DNA of 64,000 nt from the NCBI GenBank assembly GCA_031555615.1, contig JAVBUF010000032.1:10223-74222 (forward strand). The letters run 5' to 3'. This document shows positions 1-8,684 of this stretch, piece after piece. Both the position numbers and the translations under genes were made by a program. The first letter of the stretch is position 1. Every line of letters begins with the position of its first letter. Source of the stretch: UBA935 sp031555615 (GTDB taxonomy: Bacteria > Bacillota > Clostridia > Lachnospirales > Lachnospiraceae). The notes below the pieces were generated by a model. That model did not search any database and had not been told where the DNA came from. It worked only from the letters and a program-made list of their open reading frames with translations.

Positions 1-109
1 GATTGCCATCATTTTAAAGATCCCCCGGGGAACGGTAAAGAGCCGGCTCTATAAAGGCCGGGAATTGTTAAAACAAGAACTTGAGAAAGAAGGGTTTGCA
101 TATGACTGA
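1..109 (+). CDS. ECF-type RNA polymerase sigma factor, C-terminal end (partial)
   Basis: The window opens inside an open frame that ends at the TGA at 107-109. The last 35 residues read as sigma region 4.2: a helix-turn-helix tail with the pattern I-P-x-G-T-V-K-S-R-L-x-x-G-R-x-L-L, typical of ECF sigma factors contacting the -35 element. The 5' part lies outside the window. The next gene starts inside its last codons, so the two are probably translationally coupled and the following small membrane proteins may belong to its regulatory circuit. Confidence 0.8.
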   Translation, partial: IAIILKIPRGTVKSRLYKGRELLKQELEKEGFAYD

Positions 110-410
110 GCAAAAGCTGGATCAAATGATGAAGGAATACTTCAGTGAAAAGGAAGAGGTTTCGCCGAATTTAAAAAGGAAAGTCATATTATCCCTGGCC
201 CGGGCAGATATGGGTAAACAAAGACGGCAGTTTTTTTTACTGGCACTGGCAGTCACACTGTATTCAGTTGGCATATTTGCGGCTGGCATTGTGTTCACCG
301 GGACATCACCGGCGGGCTTGTGGCTGTTGGCTAACATGTGCCTGGCTGTGGCAGGAAGCAGCATTTTAGTACTGATTACCGGAAAACAGAACAAGTATAA
401 GGAGGCTTAA
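102..410 (+). CDS. Small two-TM membrane protein downstream of sigma factor
   Basis: 102-residue protein. The ATG at 102 is chosen because it follows an AGAAGGG site and overlaps the sigma factor stop by 8 bases; an upstream TTG is less likely. Residues 1-40 are hydrophilic and cytoplasmic; two hydrophobic segments lie at about 46-68 and 72-94. No zinc-finger HxxxCxxC anti-sigma motif is present. Position directly after an ECF sigma gene suggests a role in controlling it, but this is inference from context only. Family not recognised. Confidence 0.7.
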   Translation: MTEQKLDQMMKEYFSEKEEVSPNLKRKVILSLARADMGKQRRQFFLLALAVTLYSVGIFAAGIVFTGTSPAGLWLLANMCLAVAGSSILVLITGKQNKYKEA

Positions 411-412
411 TT

Positions 413-1027
413 ATGTTTTGGTTTTTACTGATGGGATTGATTGGTTTAATGGTTTTATTATATGTAAGTATGGGACTTTTTATTTATGCGGATGCCCGGA
501 AGAGAAGCGAGGATGCTCCGGCTCTGTGGACGGCAATTGTGCTGCTGACACCTAACTTTATGGGCTTACTTGTTTATTTTCTGGTGGGCAGAAAGAAAAA
601 AAGTGATGGAAGCAGGAATAAATATAAGCGGCCATTGATGGTGACCGCGGCAGGAACAGTGATTTTTTTGTTTTGCTTTATCGGATATATGGCAGCCTTC
701 GACGGGGTTCCGTTTATAGCCAATACTTCTGTCGGTATGGTCAGCAATAATTGGGGAAGTAATTGGTCGGTATCTTTTAAGACTTCAGGCGAAACATTAT
801 ATAAAACGGTTGATCTGGACGAGGAAGAGATGGAAAAAGTTTGGGTGGAAAGCAGCTGTGAGGAAGGAAACCTTTACCTGCTGCTGATTCAGGGGAAACA
901 ATCGGAAGTGGTTGATATCACTGATTTTGAGGGATATCTGGATTTATCAAAATATCAGCAGGGTCAGATAAAAATGCAATTTTATAATGAAAAGGCCCGA
1001 AATGCTAAATTTAAGTTGAATTGGTAA
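413..1027 (+). CDS. Membrane protein with PLDc_N-like N-terminus
   Basis: 204 residues, ATG at 413 after AAGGAGG. The first 60 residues hold two membrane helices around Y-A-D-A-R-K-R and end with a basic stop-transfer segment. This resembles the PLDc_N domain, which occurs without the phospholipase domain in many Firmicutes membrane proteins. A third helix lies near residues 77-95, followed by about 100 mostly hydrophilic residues probably outside the cell. It follows the previous gene by 2 bases, so it belongs to the same operon. Function unknown. Confidence 0.7.
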   Translation: MFWFLLMGLIGLMVLLYVSMGLFIYADARKRSEDAPALWTAIVLLTPNFMGLLVYFLVGRKKKSDGSRNKYKRPLMVTAAGTVIFLFCFIGYMAAFDGVPFIANTSVGMVSNNWGSNWSVSFKTSGETLYKTVDLDEEEMEKVWVESSCEEGNLYLLLIQGKQSEVVDITDFEGYLDLSKYQQGQIKMQFYNEKARNAKFKLNW

Positions 1028-1040
1028 AATGTATCTGAAC

Positions 1041-1090
1041 AGAACTGCAGCCATTGATTTTAAATAATCAATGCAGCAGTTCTTTTTTTT
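1041..1090 (+). terminator. Rho-independent terminator of the sigma operon
   Basis: Long stem AGAACTGC...CATTGATT pairing with AATCAATG...GCAGTTCT, followed directly by a run of eight T. It lies 13 bases after the preceding stop and before the tetR promoter. Confidence 0.9.
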
Positions 1091-1098
1091 GAAAAAAC

Positions 1099-1142
1099 TT
1101 GACAATGTGACTGAAAAGTCATAATATATGACTATAAAGTCA
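1099..1142 (+). promoter_or_regulatory. tetR promoter with two tandem palindromic operators
   Basis: -35 TTGACA at 1099-1104 and -10 TAATAT at 1122-1127, spacer 17. Two palindromes of the form TGACTNNNNAGTCA lie at 1108-1121 and 1129-1142, 21 bp centre to centre, so on the same helix face. The first covers the spacer and touches the -10; the second covers the transcription start. Inference: two TetR dimers repress the operon until a ligand releases them. Confidence 0.85.
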
Positions 1143-1161
1143 CATTCAAAAAGGAGGAGCA

Positions 1162-1785
1162 ATGCCAAAGAAAACATTTTTAAGACTGGATGCCGAAAAA
1201 CAGGAAAGAGTAATCCGTTCAGCCATCGGTGAATTTAACAAAAACGGCTTTGAACGGACCAGAATCGAAGATATTGCTGCCGGTGCAGGCGTGGCCAAGG
1301 GCAGTATCTATCAGTACTTCGAAGACAAGAAGGACTTGTATATCTACTGTGCGGAATGGGGGCTGGCGGTCTTTATGAAAAAGTTGGATGGCTATGCGCC
1401 CACCAGTGATATGGATATTTTCGAGTACTTTGCCGACACGCTCACCAAGATCCGGGTGATGCAGGAAGAAAAAGATCTGATTGCATTTTTATCCCTGATG
1501 ACCCAGGAACCGGGACTGGCTGAAGCATCCATGGCCGGAATGTATCAGGTGGGGGATGAGTATATCGTCCGGCTGATTGCCAACAGTAAACGAAAAGGAA
1601 GTGTCCGGAGGGATATCGATGATGAGATCCTCAAAGAGTATTTTATCGGCATTACCGACCGTTTTGAGCGGCGGTGGATGTCCCGCTATCTTGATTTCAG
1701 CAGAGAGATTCCACCGGAACAAAATGAAATGGTTCAAAAAGAACTGGCACAAATGTTGGAACTTATTAAAAACGGAAGGGGGTAA
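1162..1785 (+). CDS. TetR/AcrR family transcriptional regulator
   Basis: 207 residues, ATG after AGGAGG. Residues about 10-56 form the TetR helix-turn-helix with the signature T-R-I-E-D-I-A-A-G-A-G-V-A-K-G-S-I-Y-Q-Y-F. The rest is a helical ligand-binding and dimerisation domain. It is the first gene of a three-gene operon with an ABC ATPase and a FtsX-like permease, so it most likely senses a substrate of that exporter. The twin palindromes in its own promoter argue for autoregulation. Confidence 0.9.
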   Translation: MPKKTFLRLDAEKQERVIRSAIGEFNKNGFERTRIEDIAAGAGVAKGSIYQYFEDKKDLYIYCAEWGLAVFMKKLDGYAPTSDMDIFEYFADTLTKIRVMQEEKDLIAFLSLMTQEPGLAEASMAGMYQVGDEYIVRLIANSKRKGSVRRDIDDEILKEYFIGITDRFERRWMSRYLDFSREIPPEQNEMVQKELAQMLELIKNGRG

Positions 1786-1789
1786 GAAT

Positions 1790-2488
1790 ATGTTTATTAC
1801 AGTGAAAAATCTGACAAAAAGCTATACAAACGGCAATGTTGCCGCCAAGGTTTTAAAAGGGGCGGATATTTCCCTGGAACAGGGCCGGATCGGTGTGATC
1901 CTGGGACCTTCCGGATCAGGAAAATCCACCCTGCTGAACATTATCGGCGGCGTGGACCGGGCTGACAGCGGTGAAGTGGTGGTTGACGGGCAGAACATAA
2001 CAGCTCTCACCGATGACCGGCTGACAGAATACCGGCGGGAGAGCATCGGCTTTGTATTTCAGTTTTACAATCTGGTTCCCAACCTTACGGTGGCCGAAAA
2101 CGTGGAAGTGGTAGCCAATATCAGTCAAGCACCCCTGAAGGTGGATGAAGTATTGCAGGCAGTGGGCATCCTGGATAAAAGTCACCGGTTTCCCCGGGAA
2201 TTGAGCGGTGGGGAACAGCAGCGGGTATCGATTGCCCGGGCGGTGGTTAAGAACCCTCGGCTGCTGCTCTGTGATGAGCCCACCGGAGCCTTGGATTTTG
2301 ACACCTCCCGGGATGTGCTGTCGCTTTTACAGAAGGTCAACCGGGAATATGGAACCACCATCCTGATGATTACACATAACAATGCCATTGCCGATATGGC
2401 GCATGCCGTATTTAAGCTGAAGAATGGAGAAGTGGCCGGATTTTGGGAAAATGCTCAGACTGTTCCGGCAGAAAGGATTGAGTGGTAA
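1790..2488 (+). CDS. ABC transporter ATP-binding protein (LolD/MacB type)
   Basis: 232 residues. The ATG at 1790 is chosen because the LolD-like N-terminus (ITVKNLTKSY) begins there; the longer upstream frame lies inside tetR. Walker A G-P-S-G-S-G-K-S-T at about residues 40-48, Q-loop in F-V-F-Q-F-Y-N-L-V-P, signature L-S-G-G-E-Q-Q-R, Walker B L-L-L-C-D-E-P-T-G-A-L-D and an H-loop in M-I-T-H-N are all intact. The Q-F-Y-N-L-V-P Q-loop is typical of ATPases paired with FtsX/MacB permeases, and the next gene is one. The stop overlaps the permease start by one base. Confidence 0.93.
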   Translation: MFITVKNLTKSYTNGNVAAKVLKGADISLEQGRIGVILGPSGSGKSTLLNIIGGVDRADSGEVVVDGQNITALTDDRLTEYRRESIGFVFQFYNLVPNLTVAENVEVVANISQAPLKVDEVLQAVGILDKSHRFPRELSGGEQQRVSIARAVVKNPRLLLCDEPTGALDFDTSRDVLSLLQKVNREYGTTILMITHNNAIADMAHAVFKLKNGEVAGFWENAQTVPAERIEW

Positions 2489-4731
2489 TGATTCTGAATA
2501 AAAGAATTTGGCGGATTATGAAAGAAAATAAGGCCCGTTATATCAGCGTGGTGGTGTTGATCTTTCTGGGCAGCTTTACCTTTATTACCGCATCCGGAAT
2601 TGCCCAAAATTTAGGCTTTCTGGTTTCTGATTTTGCGGCAGCGGGCAGACAGGAGGATGTCTCTTTTTCCACCGCTGTACCTTTGGCTGATATGGAAGGA
2701 CTGGAGGAGCAGATCAATGGGGATATTGAAGTCTGCCAAGTGGTTGATGCCGACCTGTCCGGGGGCAGTTCGGTGCGGCTCATGAGCCCCGGAGAGAAGG
2801 TTAATATTCCGGCGGTTAAGAAAGGCCGGGGGTTGGAGAAGCCGGGGGATATTTTACTGGATCCCCATCTATGTTCGACACAAGACATCCGGATCGGCGA
2901 TTCTTTAACAATTAATGGAAAAGTCTTTACCGTAGCGGGAGAAATAGCTCTGCCTAACTATGTTTATGTTTTGAAAAATATCTTTGATGTAATGCCCACC
3001 GAAGGATTTGGAATCGGTATTGTTGCTGCCGGGACATTTACTGATTTTGCCGATGTCCAGACGGTTTATGGGGTGAGATTCCACCAACGGGATCACATCA
3101 ATGAACAACTGTCGGTGCTGCATGAGAAGCTGACTGATGACGGTTATGTGCTGGAAGACTGGGTGGATGCCATGAACAACAAGAGGATTAGAATGCCCTG
3201 GGCATCCATTACCGGGATGCAGGCGATGAGCATTCCCATCCCCTGTGCCATGTTCCTGCTGTGCTGCCTGATCATCAGTATTATGATTTGGCGGATGATC
3301 CGGGCCGACGGAGTGGTAATCGGTACCCTGTATGCCCAGGGATACCGGCGGAAGGAATTAATGAGACACTATATCAGGCTGCCTCTGATACTGGGGGCGG
3401 TGGGCGGAACGGCCGGAGTTCTTTTGGCCATACCCTGTGTAGCACCGGCGGTGCAGGCGATGATTTCTTATTATAATGTACCAGTCACCCGGATTTCGGT
3501 GCCCTTTGTCAATATTCTGACCGGTATTTTGATGCCGGTGGCATTTTTGGGAATTGCCGGTTTTACGGTTATCCGCCGGGAACTGCGGAAAACCTCGGCA
3601 GAACTGATGAAAGGCGACGAACAGGTGACTAAAACCAACTTTCTGGAGCGCTCTGTCAGGCTGGACCGGTTCCCGTTTAAAACCAAATTTGCCCTGCGGG
3701 AACAGATCAGAAGTATCCCCCGGCTGTTTTTTCTGCTGCTGGGAGTGACAGGAGCATCGGTCCTGATGCTGGCCGGTTTTACCATCAATCACTCCATGAA
3801 CGTGGTATTCAGCGGAACGGATGGGGATATGTATCAATTTGCCTGGGAGTATTCTTTTAAGCAGATGCAGCAGGGCACGGCCCCGGAGGGTGCGGAGCCT
3901 TTTAACGCCATCCGCTGTTACCCGGAGGGTCATGAAGCCATGGAATTTTACGTAACCGGAATTCCTTCGGATACTACGGCCATTAAACTGACCGATGCCG
4001 GACAAAATACTCTTCCCTCCAATCAGGTAAACATTACCGCACCACTGGCATCCCGGCTGAAGCTGAAGGCCGGAGACACGATTTCTTTTATTAATAAATT
4101 AGACAATAAGTTATATACCTTGACCATTGCCGGAATTGCCGAAACCTATGCCGGGCAGTTTATATATCTGCCGCTGGAGCAATTCAATAAAATGATCGGT
4201 GTTCCGGCGGACAGCTACTCCGGCCTGTTCAGTCAGAAGCAGCAGCCCATCGACGAGAAACTGCTGGCTGGTGTAAAGGATATCGGCAGCCTTTCCTCCT
4301 CCATGGATGAGCTGGCCCTGCCGATGACCGGAATGGTGGTATTTATGGCAGTGACTGCCGGATTAATGGGGGTGATCATTATCTTCCTGGTAACCTCCCT
4401 GATGATTGACGAGAGCCGCATCACCATTTCGCTGTTCAAGGTATTTGGTTATCGGCCAAGAGAAATAAACAGACTGATTTTAAACAGTCCTACCGTGGTG
4501 GTGGTGCTTGGGTTTGTAATCGGAGTACCTCTGGTGGCGGTTTCCGCCCAGGCGATATACGGCTATCTGGGAAATATGATCAATATGGTATTGCCGATTA
4601 TTATCAGTCCCCTGAATGTGGGAATCTGCTTTATCCTGATTATGCTCAGCTTTCAGATATCCAAGGTATTCTGTGCCCGGAAAATTAACCGGGTCACCAT
4701 GAGTGAAGCTTTAAAGGCCGGTACGGAATAA
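2488..4731 (+). CDS. ABC transporter permease, FtsX/MacB family
   Basis: 747 residues. ATG at 2488 shares one base with the ATPase stop (TAATG). One membrane helix near residues 15-37 is followed by a large extracytoplasmic domain; three helices lie around 250-365, another near 408-430, a second extracytoplasmic domain follows, and three helices lie near 610-740. This is the duplicated two-FtsX layout of Firmicutes peptide or drug exporters. Together with the ATPase it forms a complete exporter controlled by the TetR gene upstream. Substrate cannot be read from sequence. Confidence 0.88.
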   Translation: MILNKRIWRIMKENKARYISVVVLIFLGSFTFITASGIAQNLGFLVSDFAAAGRQEDVSFSTAVPLADMEGLEEQINGDIEVCQVVDADLSGGSSVRLMSPGEKVNIPAVKKGRGLEKPGDILLDPHLCSTQDIRIGDSLTINGKVFTVAGEIALPNYVYVLKNIFDVMPTEGFGIGIVAAGTFTDFADVQTVYGVRFHQRDHINEQLSVLHEKLTDDGYVLEDWVDAMNNKRIRMPWASITGMQAMSIPIPCAMFLLCCLIISIMIWRMIRADGVVIGTLYAQGYRRKELMRHYIRLPLILGAVGGTAGVLLAIPCVAPAVQAMISYYNVPVTRISVPFVNILTGILMPVAFLGIAGFTVIRRELRKTSAELMKGDEQVTKTNFLERSVRLDRFPFKTKFALREQIRSIPRLFFLLLGVTGASVLMLAGFTINHSMNVVFSGTDGDMYQFAWEYSFKQMQQGTAPEGAEPFNAIRCYPEGHEAMEFYVTGIPSDTTAIKLTDAGQNTLPSNQVNITAPLASRLKLKAGDTISFINKLDNKLYTLTIAGIAETYAGQFIYLPLEQFNKMIGVPADSYSGLFSQKQQPIDEKLLAGVKDIGSLSSSMDELALPMTGMVVFMAVTAGLMGVIIIFLVTSLMIDESRITISLFKVFGYRPREINRLILNSPTVVVVLGFVIGVPLVAVSAQAIYGYLGNMINMVLPIIISPLNVGICFILIMLSFQISKVFCARKINRVTMSEALKAGTE

Positions 4732-4815
4732 AAATTGGGCATCTCTTTTATTGTTACTATTTTTATGATACAATACCGATATTGTTTCAAAATATTATAT
4801 CGGAGGTAATTTGTT

Positions 4816-5871
4816 ATGAAAGGATATGGAATGATATCCGTAGGCAATCCCGGATGGCTTAAGAAAGATAAGCCGACAGCAGGCCCCCTGGATGCAGTCA
4901 TAAAGCCGTTGGTGGTTGCACCCTGTTCGTCTGATACCCATGCCATGCATGGTGGATCGGGGCCCAAAGAAAATCTGATTTTGGGTCATGAGGCTGTTGG
5001 TGAGATAGTTGAAGTAGGCAATATGGTAACCAAATTTAAGCCCGGTGATATAGTGGTAGTTCCCTGCTGTACGCCAGATTGGCTGCAGCCCGGGGTACAA
5101 GAGATGAAATATACGGCTCATGATGCGGGAGCCATGGGAAGTTTTAAATTTTTAGCGCAAAAAGATGGTGTCTTTGCGGAATATTTTCATGTCAATCAGG
5201 CCGATGCCAACCTGGTGTTGCTGCCGGAAGGTGTTTCCATGGAAGCAGCATTGATGACAGTAGATATGATGTCTACCGGATTCCACGGGGTGGAACTGGC
5301 AGAGATTGGATTTGGTGATACGGTGGTGGTCATCGGAATCGGACCGGTAGGGCTGATGAGCGTAGCCGGTGCGACTCTTCATGGAGCCGGACGGATCATT
5401 GCAGTAGGAACCAGACCCAATTGTGTGAAAATCGCTAAGGAATATGGCGCCACCGATATCATCAGCTATAAGGAAGGCGATATCGTTGCGCAGGTAATGG
5501 AAATGACTGGCGGTGGTGCTGACAAAGTGATTATTGCCGGCGGCAATGGGGAAACCTTTACACAGGCAGTTGCCATGACTAAGGAAATGGGTATTATTGC
5601 AAATGTTAATTTCTTTGATGTGACGGATGTGCTTTCCATGCCTGCTTATCTTTGGGGACTGGGTATGGCTAATAAGGATATCCGGGGTGGATTCTGTCCG
5701 GGTGGTGCGGTTCGCATTCAAAAGCTGCTGGATATGATCGCCTATGGAAGAATCGATACTACCAAGATTATTTCTCATAAATTTGAAGGGTTTGATAAGA
5801 TGGAAGATGCCTTTAAGATGATGGATGAGAAGCCCGCAGATTTGATCAAGCCGATTGTGTACGTTGGGTAA
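4816..5871 (+). CDS. adh: NADP-dependent secondary (isopropanol) alcohol dehydrogenase
   Basis: 351 residues, the length of the Clostridium beijerinckii/Thermoanaerobacter secondary alcohol dehydrogenases, with close similarity along the whole chain. It interconverts acetone-type ketones and secondary alcohols with NADP(H). Catalytic zinc ligands are visible as Cys37, His58 and Asp150. The Rossmann motif G-I-G-P-V-G lies at 174-179, and Thr199-Arg200 occupy the position that binds the 2'-phosphate of NADP in this family. The four structural-zinc cysteines are absent, as usual for this type. GGAGG stands before the ATG. It appears monocistronic. Confidence 0.9.
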   Translation: MKGYGMISVGNPGWLKKDKPTAGPLDAVIKPLVVAPCSSDTHAMHGGSGPKENLILGHEAVGEIVEVGNMVTKFKPGDIVVVPCCTPDWLQPGVQEMKYTAHDAGAMGSFKFLAQKDGVFAEYFHVNQADANLVLLPEGVSMEAALMTVDMMSTGFHGVELAEIGFGDTVVVIGIGPVGLMSVAGATLHGAGRIIAVGTRPNCVKIAKEYGATDIISYKEGDIVAQVMEMTGGGADKVIIAGGNGETFTQAVAMTKEMGIIANVNFFDVTDVLSMPAYLWGLGMANKDIRGGFCPGGAVRIQKLLDMIAYGRIDTTKIISHKFEGFDKMEDAFKMMDEKPADLIKPIVYVG

Positions 5872-5909
5872 AATTTCAGCAAAGCAGAAATTAGTATAGA
5901 GTTTCTTTT

Positions 5910-5945
5910 AACAGCACTGAATGTAAATAAACAGACAGTGCTGTT
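5910..5945 (+). terminator. Probable terminator hairpin after adh
   Basis: Perfect 10-bp stem AACAGCACTG/CAGTGCTGTT with a 16-base loop, 38 bases after the adh stop. The following tract is AT-rich but not a clean T run, so termination strength is uncertain. The rest of the 252-base gap up to 6123 holds only AT-rich promoter sequence. Confidence 0.55.
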
Positions 5946-6073
5946 ACATTTAAATATTGAAATGAAATATGAAATTAGCAGAGATAAGCCTTGGTGGCCA
6001 TCTACTTCGTGATATAAGAATAGATTATAACAAGTATAAAAATTATTAACTGTATTTATTTAATTAAACAAGG

Positions 6074-6117
6074 TATAATGTTCTCCGGAAGGTAAATAAA
6101 AGTTTTTACTACGGAGG
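6074..6117 (+). promoter_or_regulatory. -10 box and ribosome site of the CofE-like gene
   Basis: TATAAT at 6074-6079 matches the consensus; the -35 at 6051-6056 (TGTATT) is weak. A strong GGAGG at 6112-6117 precedes the ATG at 6124. Confidence 0.55.
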
Positions 6118-6123
6118 TATTAT

Positions 6124-7299
6124 ATGCGTACAATAGGAACAGTAGCCAGAGGTGTCAGGGCGCCAATGATTCAGCCCGGAGATAATTTGGCAAACATTGT
6201 GGTGGATAGTGTGTTGAATGCAGCAGTGGAAAATGGATTTGAGCTACATGACAGGGATGTCATAGGTATGACCGAAGCAATTGTGGCCAGAGCTCAAAAT
6301 AATTTTGCCAATGTGGACCAGATAGCGGCGGATGTGAAAGCAAAATTCGGCGGAAAGGACATGGCAATTGTTTTTCCCATTCTCTCCCGTAATCGTTTTT
6401 CCAATTTGCTTCGGGGAATTGCGGCAGGCTGCTCAAAATTATATATCGTCTTGTCTTATCCTTCGGATGAAGTGGGCAACCAGTTGATTGATTGGGATAT
6501 GATGGATGCGGCAGGGGTGAATCCGTATACTGACGTGTTGGACGAAAAGAGATACCGGGAACTTTTCGGTTATGAGGTCAAGCATCCTTTTACCGGTATG
6601 GATTATGCAGAGTATTACAAAGGCTTCGGCGAACATGTGGAATTGATTTTTGCCAATGATCCCCGCGCCATCTTAAAATATACCAAAAATGTTCTGGCTT
6701 GTGATATCCACACCCGGCAGCGGACTAAACGTCTTTTGAAGTCTGCCGGAGCAGAAATTGTATATGGCTTGGACGATATTTTATCGGAAAGCGTGGACGG
6801 CAGCGGTTTTAATGAAAAATATGGCCTTTTGGGTTCCAATAAAGCAACGGAAGACAAAGTAAAGCTTTTCCCCAGAGACTGCCAGAAGCTGGTAGATGAA
6901 ATCCAGGCGCAGATTTTGGAGAAAACCGGAAAGTCGGTTGAGGTTATGGTTTACGGTGACGGTGCTTTCAAAGATCCCGTGGGAAAGATTTGGGAATTGG
7001 CTGATCCGGTAGTATCCCCGGCTTATACGGAAGGATTGAACGGAACTCCCAATGAATTGAAACTTAAATTTCTGCTGGATAATGATTTTGCCGGCAAGTC
7101 TGAAGAAGAAGCCAGAAAAGCTATGGAAGAAGCAATCAAGCACAAAGACAAAGAACTGGGCAATCAGGCACTGGGTACCACACCCCGCCGTTACACCGAT
7201 TTATTGGGCAGCTTATGTGACCTGATGAGCGGCAGCGGCGATAAAGGAACACCGATTATTTTGATTTCAGGATATTTTGAGAATTACGCATCTAATTAA
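6124..7299 (+). CDS. CofE-like (F420-0:gamma-glutamyl ligase family) protein
   Basis: 391 residues, ATG after GGAGG. The N-terminal half matches the CofE fold family: R-T-I-G-T-V-A-R-G-V-R-A-P at 2-14, P-G-D-N-L near 18-22 and D-x-x-G-M-T-E-A-I-V-A-R near 45-55. CofE adds glutamate to coenzyme F420-0 with GTP, but many Clostridia that make no F420 carry this longer relative. No F420 gene occurs in the window. It ends 28 bases before guaA, so the two are probably cotranscribed. The true substrate is unknown; a gamma-glutamyl or related amide ligase reaction is inference from fold alone. Confidence 0.75.
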   Translation: MRTIGTVARGVRAPMIQPGDNLANIVVDSVLNAAVENGFELHDRDVIGMTEAIVARAQNNFANVDQIAADVKAKFGGKDMAIVFPILSRNRFSNLLRGIAAGCSKLYIVLSYPSDEVGNQLIDWDMMDAAGVNPYTDVLDEKRYRELFGYEVKHPFTGMDYAEYYKGFGEHVELIFANDPRAILKYTKNVLACDIHTRQRTKRLLKSAGAEIVYGLDDILSESVDGSGFNEKYGLLGSNKATEDKVKLFPRDCQKLVDEIQAQILEKTGKSVEVMVYGDGAFKDPVGKIWELADPVVSPAYTEGLNGTPNELKLKFLLDNDFAGKSEEEARKAMEEAIKHKDKELGNQALGTTPRRYTDLLGSLCDLMSGSGDKGTPIILISGYFENYASN

Positions 7300-7327
7300 T
7301 TTTTTGAAAGTGAAGGGACAAAAATCG

Positions 7328-8623
7328 ATGAAGCAGGATATGATTGTAATCTTAGATTTGGGAAGTACAGAAAATACCGTATTGGCAAGGGAAATCAGAG
7401 CGTTAGGCGTATATAGTGAGATCTATCCCCATGACATTACCCTGGAAGAACTAAGGGCATTGCCTAATGTAAAAGGCGTTATTATATATGGCGGTCCCAA
7501 CCACATCGTGGACGGAGTGCGCATCGATGTAAGTGCCGATATCTACGAGGCCGGGGTTCCGGTGATGGCCATTGACCATGAACCGGCCAAATGTCAGGAA
7601 AGCTATCTTACCTGGGAAGAAGCAGCCGACAAACTGAAAGCCTTTGTATTTGATACCTGTCAGGCTGAAGCCAACTGGAATATGAAAAATTTTGTGGCTG
7701 ACCAGGTGGAGCTGATCAAGCGTCAGGTGGGTGACCGGAAAGTACTTCTGGCACTATCCGGCGGTGTGGACAGTTCGGTAGTGGCTGCACTTTTGATCAA
7801 GGCCATCGGCAAACAGCTGGTTTGTGTACATGTGAATCATGGGCTGATGCGCAAAGGTGAGTCGGAGGATGTTATCAAAGTATTCGGCCAGGAGCTGGAT
7901 GCCAATCTGATTTATGTGGATGCCACGGAACGTTATCTGACCAAATTGGAGGGAGTAGCAGATCCGGAGGAGAAGAGAAAGATTATCGGTACGGAATTTA
8001 TCCGTATTTTTGAAGAAGAAGCCCGTAAACTGGAGGGAATCGATTTCCTTGGCCAGGGTACTATTTACCCCGATATCGTTGAAAGCGGTACGAAAACAGC
8101 CAAGATGGTGAAGTCTCATCATAATGTTGGCGGGTTGCCCGAGGATATGAAATTTGAACTGGTGGAACCGATTAAGCAGTTGTTCAAGGATGAGGTAAGG
8201 CAGTGTGGACTGGAACTGGGATTGCCGGATGAAATGGTATTTCGTCAGCCCTTTCCCGGACCCGGATTAGGTGTCAGATGTCTGGGTGCCATTACCAGAG
8301 ATCGTTTGGAAGCGGTTAGGGAATCGGATGCGATTTTGCGCGAGGAATTCCAATTGGCTGGATTGGACCGGAAGGTATGGCAATACTTTACCGTGGTTCC
8401 GGATTTTAAATCGGTAGGTGTCAGGGATAATGCCAGAAGCTTTGATTATATGGTGATCATCCGGGCGGTGAATACCGTGGATGCTATGACCGCAAGTATC
8501 GAGCAGGTGGAATGGCCGGTGCTGCTGAAGATTACCGATCGGATTTTGAAGGAAGTTAAGAATGTGAATCGGGTTTGTTATGATATGAGTCCGAAGCCGA
8601 TTGCGACGATAGAGTTTGAATAA
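7328..8623 (+). CDS. guaA: GMP synthase with truncated, inactive-looking glutaminase domain
   Basis: 431 residues from the ATG at 7328, preceded by GAAGGGA; usual length is about 510-525. It converts XMP to GMP. The ATP pyrophosphatase domain is complete: P-loop S-G-G-V-D-S-S at 144-150, followed by the dimerisation domain ending in P-K-P-I-A-T-I-E-F-E. The N-terminal class I glutaminase domain keeps its first 80 residues but has A-I-D-H-E-P-A where the nucleophile elbow G-x-C-Y-G should be. About 85 residues holding the catalytic Cys, His and Glu are gone. It is therefore predicted to use free ammonia or a partner subunit. Its 3' end is the target of the repeats downstream. Confidence 0.9.
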   Translation: MKQDMIVILDLGSTENTVLAREIRALGVYSEIYPHDITLEELRALPNVKGVIIYGGPNHIVDGVRIDVSADIYEAGVPVMAIDHEPAKCQESYLTWEEAADKLKAFVFDTCQAEANWNMKNFVADQVELIKRQVGDRKVLLALSGGVDSSVVAALLIKAIGKQLVCVHVNHGLMRKGESEDVIKVFGQELDANLIYVDATERYLTKLEGVADPEEKRKIIGTEFIRIFEEEARKLEGIDFLGQGTIYPDIVESGTKTAKMVKSHHNVGGLPEDMKFELVEPIKQLFKDEVRQCGLELGLPDEMVFRQPFPGPGLGVRCLGAITRDRLEAVRESDAILREEFQLAGLDRKVWQYFTVVPDFKSVGVRDNARSFDYMVIIRAVNTVDAMTASIEQVEWPVLLKITDRILKEVKNVNRVCYDMSPKPIATIEFE

Positions 8624-8684
8624 TACCAATTTAATACAGATTATTTTATATGACAGGCGGTCTTTGAGATTGCCTGTCATTCTT
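8612..8684 (+). repeat. guaA 3' end plus terminator: original attachment-type repeat (copy A)
   Basis: Runs from the last codons GAG TTT GAA TAA through the guaA terminator stem ATGACAGGC/GCCTGTCAT (8650-8680). The same layout recurs at 11629 (copy C, 2 mismatches in the first 46 bases), and more divergently at 10617 (B) and 13186 (D). Interpreted as the chromosomal attachment region left by integrations at guaA. Confidence 0.75.

Noticed and set aside
3358..4005. 215-codon frame on the minus strand
   Set aside because: Lies wholly opposite the intact ABC permease, is rich in His, Arg and Gln as antisense frames are, and has no start signals.
6124..7299. Evidence that the organism makes coenzyme F420
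   Set aside because: Long CofE-like proteins occur in many Clostridia without F420, and no other pathway gene is in the window.
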